A stretch of DNA of 5,177 nucleotides from JBGPBY01 sp041481485 (GCA_041481485.1 JBGPBY010000523.1:1-5177); one strand, 5' to 3'. Positions 1 to 5,177 are shown, numbered from the stretch's first letter. Notes: generated by a model not told the origin, from the letters alone. Numbers and translations are program-made.

Positions 1-18
1 ACCCCTCACCCGGCCGCC

Positions 19-64
19 ATTTCTTGATGCCCACCCTCTCCCGTTGGGAGAGGGATTTCTTGAT
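19..64. repeat. Hairpin repeat bracketed by a 10-bp direct repeat
   Basis: The arms CCCTCTCCC (34-42) and GGGAGAGGG (46-54) form a perfect 9-bp stem with a GTT loop. ATTTCTTGAT occurs on both sides, at 19-28 and 55-64. The preceding CCCCTCACCCGGCC resembles, from memory, a widespread intergenic palindromic repeat type in bacteria. TTTCTTGATGG also occurs inside the arms of the larger element at 1916-2218 and near the window end (5151-5161), so this may be a fragment of the same family. The hairpin could also help terminate a gene lying upstream of the window. The structure is seen directly; family membership is inference. Confidence 0.6.
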
Positions 65-103
65 CGCTGTCGTTAGTGTCGGAATTGCATTCCTTCGGAA
101 AGC

Positions 104-132
104 TTCATTGTTGTTCTCAGTTTCTATAGGAT
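104..132 (+). promoter_or_regulatory. Weak candidate sigma-70 promoter for the serine hydrolase
   Basis: TTCATT (104-109) and TAGGAT (127-132) lie 17 bp apart. This puts a start near 139, about 20 nt ahead of the gene's ATG. The -35 box matches the consensus at only three of six positions and the -10 box at four, so this is only the best-placed candidate. No dyad like the one ahead of the BlaI-family gene is present. Confidence 0.25.
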
Positions 133-145
133 ACGGGACGAACCC

Positions 146-153
146 AGGAGGAT
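146..153 (+). promoter_or_regulatory. Ribosome binding site of the serine hydrolase
   Basis: AGGAGGAT ends 7 nt before the ATG at 161. It is a near-consensus Shine-Dalgarno and fixes this start codon over internal alternatives. The chosen start also gives a complete signal peptide. Confidence 0.8.
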
Positions 154-160
154 TGTCCCG

Positions 161-1666
161 ATGCCCAGCTTATCCAGGTTGTTCCGGCGGATTGCACTGC
201 TCCTCTCGATTGTTGTCGTCTCGCTAACGCTGAGTCTTTCTGCGCAGCAGACGGCCACACGATACGACTACCACGCTTCAAACTACGCTCTCGTTGCGGC
301 GGGGATGCAGGCGTCATTCACCTGTTATGGCCTTTTCGTTTCCAATCGAACGATGGATCAGCTTTACGCCGCCGAGTTGAAAATGGATTCGATGCCGCTG
401 GTTCCTCCGGAGCAGGTCAAGATCGATCGAGTACGCAAGACCGTCATGGTTGGCGAATCCGGAAGGAGTTCTGCGCCGGTGATGCGCGCGGCGTATCGAG
501 AAGGACTCGGCTGCGTCTTGCTGGGGCCCGATCAAGACTGGGGGAACGTCGTCGACTTCCCCATCCTGAACATGCCGCCTGTAGATGGAGACCCCGCGAA
601 GATTGCCTGGCCCGACGGCGACCTCATCGAGCCGGAGCCTCTCCTCCCCACAACCATCAATCAAAAAGCGCTCAACGCTGCCGCCGATTTCGCTTTCGAC
701 AGGGAACCTCATGGGCATCCGTCGCAAATCACCATGAGTCTGCTCGTGGTCCAGAAAGGCGACATCGTTCTCGAACGCTATGCGCCGGGCGTAGACATGA
801 CGACGAAAACGCGAACGTGGTCGACCGCAAAGAGCATCGCAGCCACATTGATCGGCACCGCCATCGGCGATGGGAAACTCAAGCTCGACGCGACGCTACC
901 CTTCCGAAACTGGGGGCCTTATCGCGGGCCGGCGCCGGATTCCGATCCACGAACGAAAATCACGTTGCGCAACGTGTTGAATATGTCGAGCGGTCTCTAC
1001 CCTGTCGACGACACAGTCGATGCCTATATCGCGGGTTCTCCGCTGGGTTATTTCGGTGCGGTCAGTTCAGCGGCAGGAGCACTAAATCGCGGCATCGTCC
1101 GCGAACAAGGCACAGTGTGGAACTACGAGAATTACGATGCGTTGCTCGGCGTCTACGCGCTGAAAACAGTTCTCGGCGATGAGAATACGTATCTCGAATA
1201 CCCGCGCCGCGCCTTGTTCGACCGTATTGGAATGCGCAATACGGTTCCCGGAGTCGATCGATTTGGCGACTACGTATTGAGTAGTCAGGTGTACACGAAT
1301 GCTCGCGATCTCGCGCGGATGGGGCTGTTGTATCTGAACGGCGGCATCTGGAACGGCAAACGCATCCTGCCGGAAAGCTGGATTCGCTTCGTGCGCACCC
1401 CCGCGCCAGCTACGCGCGACCTGGGCCGCATGTACGGCGGACAATTCTGGCTGGTTCCGGACGAAGAAGCGGACCTCCCGCAGGATGCCTACTCTACAGC
1501 AGGCAGCCGAGGACAGTTCACCATCATCGTTCCGTCTTACGACCTCGTTATCGTGCGGCGCGGCGAAGACTGGAATTCCCGCGACGGATTCGACAACTGG
1601 CAGTTGCTCCGCGAAGTTCTAAGAGCTTTTCCGAAACGGAAGGGCGGAGAGAAGTTGACTAGTTGA
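161..1666 (+). CDS. Exported serine hydrolase, beta-lactamase class C / NylB-like fold
   Basis: The 501-residue protein begins with a Sec-type signal peptide: basic residues at 6-10, a hydrophobic core at about 11-27 and probable cleavage after LSLSA near 28. It should therefore act in the periplasm or outside the cell. The catalytic domain starts near 185. It shows the SxxK nucleophile motif S221-T-A-K224 after TW, the YxN motif Y322-E-N324, and AGSRGQ at 447-452 in place of the KTG box. That last motif is typical of the 6-aminohexanoate-dimer hydrolase / AmpC-like esterase group (COG1680) rather than of true beta-lactamases. Residues 30-180 form an N-terminal extension with two cysteines, C55 (FTCYGLFV) and C118 (GLGCVLL), a pattern I recall from longer members; a disulfide is possible. 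The substrate cannot be read from sequence: ester, amide and D-amino-acid peptide hydrolysis are all plausible. It is not obviously co-regulated with the BlaI/M56 pair downstream. Fold is near certain, substrate unknown. Confidence 0.9.
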   Translation: MPSLSRLFRRIALLLSIVVVSLTLSLSAQQTATRYDYHASNYALVAAGMQASFTCYGLFVSNRTMDQLYAAELKMDSMPLVPPEQVKIDRVRKTVMVGESGRSSAPVMRAAYREGLGCVLLGPDQDWGNVVDFPILNMPPVDGDPAKIAWPDGDLIEPEPLLPTTINQKALNAAADFAFDREPHGHPSQITMSLLVVQKGDIVLERYAPGVDMTTKTRTWSTAKSIAATLIGTAIGDGKLKLDATLPFRNWGPYRGPAPDSDPRTKITLRNVLNMSSGLYPVDDTVDAYIAGSPLGYFGAVSSAAGALNRGIVREQGTVWNYENYDALLGVYALKTVLGDENTYLEYPRRALFDRIGMRNTVPGVDRFGDYVLSSQVYTNARDLARMGLLYLNGGIWNGKRILPESWIRFVRTPAPATRDLGRMYGGQFWLVPDEEADLPQDAYSTAGSRGQFTIIVPSYDLVIVRRGEDWNSRDGFDNWQLLREVLRAFPKRKGGEKLTS

Positions 1667-1915
1667 AATCAATTGGGGACAGAGAGCAATTTCCTGGGAA
1701 GGCGCCGCCGGGATCCGTCACTTCAGGTTCGTTACTGGCAATGCCCGGAAGACATCGCACAACCGAGCGGGTTTTGACAGAATGCCGGAGTCTTGCCTCA
1801 ATCTGGCGTTCTATCCACATGCGCAAAATATACGATCAGATCGCATATTTTGCATTTCGAAGTCTGCGGATTCCCAAAGCCGACTGATCACGTGCCGCCT
1901 GTAGATTAGATCGCG
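1667..1915. other. Intergenic stretch without a supported gene
   Basis: A 74-codon frame opens at the TTG overlapping the hydrolase stop (1663-1887). It has no good ribosome binding site, looks low in protein character and runs through the palindrome at 1823-1853, so I do not call it. TTGACA occurs at 1774-1779, but a spacing of 17 gives only CTCAAT as a -10 box, so a promoter is weak at best. The only clear structure is the palindrome listed separately. No terminator follows the hydrolase directly. Confidence 0.6.
1823..1853. repeat. 31-bp AT-rich near-perfect palindrome
   Basis: GCAAAATATACGATC (1823-1837) and GATCGCATATTTTGC (1839-1853) are inverted copies matching at 14 of 15 positions around a single central A. 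As RNA it would fold into a 14-bp stem with a CAG triloop and one A/C mismatch (1832 with 1844). An A4 run on the left and a T4 run on the right make it symmetrical. It could be a dimeric-regulator operator or a weak bidirectional terminator for the hydrolase. The structure is clear; the role is open. Confidence 0.7.
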
Positions 1916-2218
1916 GTGCGATTACCCCTCCTGGCCAGGAGGGGTGGCTGCGCCATCAAGAAAAAAGTCGCGTAGCAACCTAAGCGGCGCAGACGGGGTG
2001 GTGGTTCAATCACACCAAATCAATTCACAACTACAGCGGCGGCATTTTATTCCTGGCATCGCCAGAAACATCTCTGCGGGAATCGCAATTGGACATAGCT
2101 CTTGCTTGAACTTATCCATTGAGCTTGATCCACCACCCCGTCTGCGCCGCTGATGTGGCTTCGCGACTTTTTTCTTGATGGCGCAGCCACACCTCCTGGC
2201 CAGGAGGGGCAATTGCAC
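1916..2218. repeat. 303-bp inverted-repeat element (MITE-like), intact copy
   Basis: The left arm (1916-2004) and the reverse complement of the right arm (2130-2218) match at 82 of 89 positions without gaps; the inner 80 bp (1925-2004 and 2130-2209) match at 75. Each arm carries near its outer end the sequence CCCCTCCTGGCCAGGAGGGG, a perfect 20-bp palindrome at 1925-1944 and with one change at 2190-2209. Inward follow a CGCCATCAAG block, an A6 tract (1961-1966, with T6 at 2168-2173 on the other side), then a GC-rich inner stem ending GGGGTGGTGG. The 125-nt centre holds a small hairpin (CTGGC/GCCAG near 2053-2065) and no supported gene; reading frames here are by-products of the symmetry. I see no target-site duplication. 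A related, decayed copy lies at 4903-5061. Confidence 0.9.
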
Positions 2219-2292
2219 GACTCTTAGCAAGAGGTAGCCCCAAAGCCCGGATGATGGGGAACCGCGACTGCTCTTGCGCGATGTTTTCGCTC

Positions 2293-2321
2293 TTGACATA
2301 GGAATCTTTTCCTAGTAAATC
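2293..2321 (+). promoter_or_regulatory. Promoter of the BlaI-family/M56 operon
   Basis: A perfect TTGACA (2293-2298) and TAAATC (2316-2321) are separated by exactly 17 bp. The -10 box is weak (three of six), which fits a promoter meant to be repressed. The predicted transcript start is about 2328-2330, at or next to the ATG at 2330. The whole spacer is filled by an operator-like dyad. Confidence 0.65.
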
Positions 2322-2328
2322 TTTCCTA
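2299..2328. promoter_or_regulatory. Tandem overlapping dyads, probable BlaI-family operators
   Basis: Dyad 1 is TAGGAA-TCTT-TTCCTA (2299-2314), a perfect 6-4-6 inverted repeat lying in the promoter spacer. Dyad 2 is TAGTAA-ATCT-TTCCTA (2313-2328), with the same geometry and five of six arm positions paired. It covers the -10 box and the predicted start. BlaI/MecI repressors are known to bind dyads of similar size at their own promoters and to occupy more than one site. The position just ahead of the repressor gene makes autorepression the simplest reading. Binding is inferred, not shown. Confidence 0.65.
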
Positions 2329-2329
2329 C

Positions 2330-2731
2330 ATGAAAACCAACACCTCCGGAAATTTGCCGCGGCCAACCGAGGCCGAACTGGATATTTTGAATGTGTTGTG
2401 GCGGCTGGGTCCCTCCACAGTGCGGCAAGCGCACGAAGAGCTGGCTGCTTTCAAGCCATGGCAGTACAGCACCACCTTGAAATTGATGCAGATCATGGCG
2501 GGCAAGGGACTGTTGATGCGTGACGACAGCGAGCGATCGCATGTGTACCGTCCAGCAGTGGAACGCGAAGTAACGCAGCAGCAGTTGGTGCAAAGATTAA
2601 TCGACCGAGCGTTTGGCGGGTCGGTTCGGAGTCTTCTCGTGGGGGCGCTTGATGCCAGGCGTTCCTCGAAAAAGGAATTATCAGAATTGCTAAAAATGAT
2701 CGAAGACCGCAAGGATGGGAGGCAGCGATGA
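2330..2731 (+). CDS. BlaI/MecI/CopY-family transcriptional repressor
   Basis: The 133-residue protein has the usual BlaI length. A winged-helix domain spans about 10-78, with hallmark stretches PTEAELDILNVLW (12-24), GPSTVRQAHEEL (27-38), WQYSTTLKLMQIM (44-56), the turn KGLLMRDD (59-66) and HVYRP (71-75). A helical dimerisation tail follows, including FGGSVRSLL (95-103) and ELSELLKMIE (116-125). In S. aureus MecI/BlaI the partner protease leads to cleavage between Asn101 and Phe102. A gap-free comparison from memory puts Gly105-Ala106 at that place, so the scissile pair is not conserved. An in-frame stop at 2294-2296 and the lack of another start codon make ATG 2330 the only start. It has no Shine-Dalgarno, consistent with a leaderless mRNA. 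The stop overlaps the next start as ATGA (2728-2731), so both genes form one translationally coupled unit. The family call is firm; targets beyond its own promoter are unknown. Confidence 0.93.
   Translation: MKTNTSGNLPRPTEAELDILNVLWRLGPSTVRQAHEELAAFKPWQYSTTLKLMQIMAGKGLLMRDDSERSHVYRPAVEREVTQQQLVQRLIDRAFGGSVRSLLVGALDARRSSKKELSELLKMIEDRKDGRQR
2717..2722 (+). promoter_or_regulatory. Ribosome binding site of the M56 peptidase gene
   Basis: GGGAGG ends 5 nt before the ATG at 2728, inside the last codons of the repressor gene. It supports this start and makes independent as well as coupled initiation possible, in contrast to the repressor gene, which has no such site. Confidence 0.7.
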
Positions 2732-4839
2732 ACGCGTGGTGGACCTATTCGGATTTGCTCGAGCGGCTGGCCGGATCTTTGCTGCATTTTTTGTGGCAGG
2801 GGGCACTCATCGCTTTCGTTTCCGCGATCTTGCTGCGCTTGCTGGCGCGGCGATCCGCGACGTTACGTTACGCCGTTGCCGTGGTGGGCCTTGGATTCAT
2901 GTTGCTGGCGCCGTGCGTCACATTCATCTTCTACCCGGAGACCGGTGGCGCCGCTTTGCGCGTTTTGCAATTTTTGAGCCGGTCCGCCGTCGAAGCGGGA
3001 AAATCGGCCGGCGCGGGTGGCATTGCACTCTGGACCTCATGGATCGTATTGGCATGGGCGGCCGGCGTTTCAGTTTGCGGCATTCGCTTATTGGTGGGAT
3101 GGATCCTTTCCCGCAGCATAATCCGCTCCGCGCGAATTGAGATTCCGGCAAGCGTGACCCAATTGATGGAACGGGTCCGCGCCAGTTTAGTGGGGTCCCG
3201 TCAGGTTCGTCTGTTAGTTGGCGAACGCGTGGATTCTCCTGTCGTTTTTGGATGGATGCGTCCGGTTGTATTGCTGCCGGTCGCGGCAGTAACAGGGTTG
3301 AGTGAGAATCAATTGCTCGCGGTACTGGCGCACGAACTTGCGCACATCCGGCGGCACGATTTTCTCGTGAACGCGCTGCAACGCGGGGTGGAGTCGGTGC
3401 TGTTTTATCATCCTGCGGTCTGGTGGCTCTCTTCCAGAATTCGCGCCGAACGCGAACATTGCTGTGATGATCTCGCAGTGCAGGTTTGCGGCGATCGGTT
3501 CGTTTATGCGGAAGCGTTGATCGAACTGGAACGGACGCGCGCCGCTGTTCCGGTATTGGCGATTCCCGCGGCAGCGGGAAGATTGGGAGAACGCATCCGC
3601 CGTGTGCTAGGTGTCCGCAGCGGCAATCGCGATTTGCAGCCTGCCGCCGCGGCGCTGCTGCTTGTTGCCGTGTGCGCGCTGGCCGGGTCCTGGCAAAACG
3701 AAACCATTGCAGCAACATCGCTGGTTGTGTTGCCGCCGGCATCGAGCCCCGTACGCCTAGAGAAGCCGTTGAATGCGATCGCTGCAATCGTTACCGCACA
3801 AACTCAGCGAGCGGTGACACCCGCTCCGCCGCAATCTCCGGCGCAGCCCGAAACGCCGGAAATTGCCCCGGCTCGCGCCGCAGCACGCAAAGAGTTGGGC
3901 CAGCTTCTCGTGCCATACAGCGCGGAGTCGTTTGTCAAACAGGCAGAGGAGGGCGATAGCATCGCAGTCCGATTGTTCCTGGCCGCCGGCATGAATCCAA
4001 ACGTCGTTGCTTCTCTCAAAAGTGTTGTTAATTCCAAGGAGACCAGTGTTGAAGCCACTGCTTTGAATCGTGCCGCGTCAGCCGGCCAGACGGAAACAGT
4101 GAAAGTACTGATCGCGGGTCGCGCCGATGTTAATCTCAGCGCCGGCGCACAAACTCCTTTGGCGATGGCTGCCTACAATGGTGATGCCGAGATGGTAAAG
4201 GCCTTGTTGGCCGCGGGCGCGGCTGTGGATTCCAAAGTGGGGAGCGAAACAGCGTTGATGATGGCGGCGAGTAAGGGCCGAACCGACGTCATAAAGGTAC
4301 TGCTGAGCAAAGGGGCGGATATTCGTGCCAGGGGAAACGGCGGGTCCACAGCCCTCATATCGGCGGCCTCAAACGGTAGAGTCGATGCCATCCAAACATT
4401 ACTGGACGCAGGCGCGGACGTGAATGAGGCAAGAAACGATGGAGCCACGCCGTTGTTGGCTGCGAGTTTAACGAATCCGGAAGCGATCAAACTACTGCTC
4501 GACAGAAAGGCCGACGTGAATGCCAGAGACAACCGAGGAGGGTCGATCCTGTTTCGCGTGCTTTACAACAATTTCAACAGCCCAAACAACGATTCCCTCA
4601 AGACGGAATACGTGAAGTTGCTGCTGACGCGAGGCGCGGACGTGAATCTAGGCGATAACTCAGAGAATACGCCCCTCATGGCGGCTGCACAGCAAGGATC
4701 CATCGATTCGGTAAAAGCGCTTTTAGACAAAGGCGCCGACGTGAACGCGAAGACCCGCTCGGGTTATACGGCATTAAAGTCCGCGGGCCAACGCACCGAC
4801 ATTGTTCAATTGCTTTTGAATGCCGGCGCCAAACAATAG
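2728..4839 (+). CDS. BlaR1-like M56 membrane metallopeptidase with C-terminal ankyrin-repeat domain
   Basis: The 703-residue protein is the sensor-protease partner of the repressor. Membrane segments are visible near 18-40, 47-69, 98-127 and 305-320. The M56 domain lies between the third and fourth: GWMRPVVLLP (175-184), zinc motif H202-E-L-A-H206 within LAHELAHIRRHD, and EREHCCDD (241-248), whose Glu likely gives the third ligand. ERIRRVLG (288-295) resembles the usual domain end. By BlaR1 topology the protease loop faces the cytoplasm and everything after 320 is outside. Residues 321-395 form a Pro/Ala-rich linker. About eight or nine ankyrin repeats follow at roughly 398-427, 441-471, 473-503, 505-535, 538-568, 571-600, 603-642 (with an insertion of about 9 residues, NNFNSPNND), 645-675 and 678-703, most ending in GADVN-like turns. 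No SxxK penicillin-binding sensor is present. Two repeats share an identical 16-bp DNA word (4410-4425, 4632-4647), a trace of internal duplication. The protease call is firm; the ligand is unknown. Confidence 0.92.
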   Translation: MNAWWTYSDLLERLAGSLLHFLWQGALIAFVSAILLRLLARRSATLRYAVAVVGLGFMLLAPCVTFIFYPETGGAALRVLQFLSRSAVEAGKSAGAGGIALWTSWIVLAWAAGVSVCGIRLLVGWILSRSIIRSARIEIPASVTQLMERVRASLVGSRQVRLLVGERVDSPVVFGWMRPVVLLPVAAVTGLSENQLLAVLAHELAHIRRHDFLVNALQRGVESVLFYHPAVWWLSSRIRAEREHCCDDLAVQVCGDRFVYAEALIELERTRAAVPVLAIPAAAGRLGERIRRVLGVRSGNRDLQPAAAALLLVAVCALAGSWQNETIAATSLVVLPPASSPVRLEKPLNAIAAIVTAQTQRAVTPAPPQSPAQPETPEIAPARAAARKELGQLLVPYSAESFVKQAEEGDSIAVRLFLAAGMNPNVVASLKSVVNSKETSVEATALNRAASAGQTETVKVLIAGRADVNLSAGAQTPLAMAAYNGDAEMVKALLAAGAAVDSKVGSETALMMAASKGRTDVIKVLLSKGADIRARGNGGSTALISAASNGRVDAIQTLLDAGADVNEARNDGATPLLAASLTNPEAIKLLLDRKADVNARDNRGGSILFRVLYNNFNSPNNDSLKTEYVKLLLTRGADVNLGDNSENTPLMAAAQQGSIDSVKALLDKGADVNAKTRSGYTALKSAGQRTDIVQLLLNAGAKQ

Positions 4840-4902
4840 GACATCGATTGCTGTAGGCGCGGTCTATGAAGGTTTGAAGAAATTACAGGTCCAGGGGAAT
4901 GT

Positions 4903-5061
4903 CCCCTCCTCAGCTGAGGAGGGGTGGACGCGACAATAAGAAAAAAGTGCGAAGCCACCTTGTTGGAGCGGCCGGGGTGGTGTTGGTCAAGTCAATTTGA
5001 TTGAGGTTGATCAACACCACCCCGTTTGCGCGAATTTCGGTGGCTTCGCTATATTTTTTGG
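4903..5061. repeat. Second, diverged copy of the inverted-repeat element, one end lost
   Basis: It opens with a perfect 22-bp palindrome (4903-4924, CCCCTCCTCAG and its complement), the counterpart of the 20-bp palindrome in the copy at 1916-2218. TGG, a diverged block, AAGAAAAAAGT, GCGAAGCCAC and CGGGGTGGTG follow in the same order as in that copy. Arms pair at 4949-4959 with 5039-5049 (11 of 11) and at 4973-4990 with 5007-5024 (17 of 18). The segments between them (13 and 14 nt) no longer pair well. The right arm stops after the T tract: no terminal palindrome follows, so that end is lost or diverged. A small hairpin AGGGGA-ATG-TCCCCT (4893-4907) overlaps its left end. Confidence 0.8.
4949..5059 (+). 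terminator. Possible intrinsic terminator of the repressor/M56 operon
   Basis: The inverted arms GCGAAGCCACC (4949-4959) and GGTGGCTTCGC (5039-5049), with a second 18-bp inner stem (4973-4990 with 5007-5024), are followed by TATATTTTTT (5050-5059). An A6 tract (4941-4946) precedes the stem, so it could work in both directions. It is large and interrupted compared with a standard terminator and starts 110 nt after the M56 stop, so its efficiency is uncertain. It is part of the mobile-like element rather than a dedicated terminator. Confidence 0.45.
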
Positions 5062-5177
5062 GGATTCAGGGTTTGTAGTGGGTGACCATGCCTGGCGCTG
5101 TGGAAACTGCCGCACTGTGGAAATCGGTAATCGGAGTTCTGCGGCGGCATTTTCTTGATGGATTTCCACAATGCTTG
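5062..5177. other. Window end: short repeats, no supported gene
   Basis: CTGTGGAAA occurs twice in direct orientation (5098-5106 and 5115-5123). TGTGGAAATC (5116-5125) is perfectly inverted as GATTTCCACA (5161-5170) around a 35-nt loop. The loop holds GCGGCGGCATTTT (5141-5153), also present in the centre of the element at 2036-2048, followed by TTTCTTGATGG as in that element's arms. A frame from ATG 5088 stays open for 30 codons to the edge, but it lacks a clear ribosome binding site and reads through the repeats. I take this as another repeat unit. Confidence 0.55.

Noticed and set aside
161..1666. Calling the first gene a beta-lactamase conferring resistance
   Set aside because: The KTG box is replaced by AGSRGQ, and a long N-terminal extension is present. 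The fold alone does not give beta-lactam hydrolysis.
1663..1887. 74-codon frame starting at TTG overlapping the hydrolase stop
   Set aside because: It has no good ribosome binding site, no recognisable motif, a rare start codon, and runs through a palindrome.
1944..2153. 69-codon plus-strand frame inside the inverted-repeat element
   Set aside because: It covers both arms and the loop, with no ribosome binding site or protein-like pattern.
1925..2209. CRISPR array or phage attachment site
   Set aside because: The repeats are two inverted arms, not regularly spaced direct repeats, and no cas, integrase or tRNA gene is present.
2006..2366. Minus-strand frames of 84 and 97 codons around the inverted-repeat element
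   Set aside because: They read through the repeat arms and the operator region. Their openness follows from the repeat sequence, and no start site is supported.
2924..3787. 287-codon minus-strand frame opposite the M56 gene
   Set aside because: It is Arg/Pro-rich with no domain, an antisense shadow of a GC-rich gene with clear M56 motifs on the plus strand.
5088..5177. Possible gene start at ATG 5088, open to the window edge
   Set aside because: It has only 30 codons, no clear Shine-Dalgarno, and lies in repeated sequence; the edge prevents a decision.

Overview
The window reads as chromosomal DNA from a moderately GC-rich, free-living bacterium, most likely an Acidobacteriota soil lineage. 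That placement is an inference. It rests on a BlaI-type repressor paired with an M56 metallopeptidase whose sensor is not penicillin-binding, on a secreted beta-lactamase-fold hydrolase, and on large palindromic elements between genes. No ribosomal or other marker gene is present to confirm it.

Layout. Positions 1-160 hold a hairpin repeat (perfect 9-bp stem, 34-54) bracketed by a 10-bp direct repeat, then the leader of the first gene with a strong Shine-Dalgarno. Positions 161-1666 encode an exported serine hydrolase of the class C beta-lactamase / NylB-like fold, with S221-x-x-K224, Y322-x-N324 and a G448-x-x-G-Q motif. Positions 1667-1915 hold no convincing gene but contain a 31-bp near-perfect AT-rich palindrome (1823-1853). 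Positions 1916-2218 are an inverted-repeat element with 89-bp arms that match at 82 of 89 positions without gaps. Positions 2293-2332 form a compact control region: a perfect TTGACA -35 box, two overlapping 6-4-6 dyads that look like repressor operators, and an ATG so close to the predicted transcript start that the mRNA may be leaderless. Positions 2330-2731 (BlaI-family repressor) and 2728-4839 (M56 peptidase with ankyrin repeats) form an ATGA-overlapping operon. Positions 4903-5061 are a second, diverged and one-sided copy of the inverted-repeat element. Its core ends in a T tract and could terminate the operon. Positions 5062-5177 hold short repeats and no supported gene.

How the genes work together. 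The repressor and protease form a BlaI/BlaR1-type switch: a membrane zinc protease senses a signal outside the cytoplasm and leads to cleavage of the repressor bound at its own promoter. Here the C-terminal penicillin sensor of classical BlaR1 is replaced by a Pro/Ala linker and eight to nine ankyrin repeats, predicted to be extracytoplasmic. The input is therefore probably a protein or other macromolecule rather than a beta-lactam. The neighbouring hydrolase shows no matching operator and is separated by the 303-bp element, so it is not an evident target. The most interesting points are the ankyrin-sensor switch with its double operator and probable leaderless start, and the element family, whose A6-stem-T6 core has the form of a bidirectional terminator.
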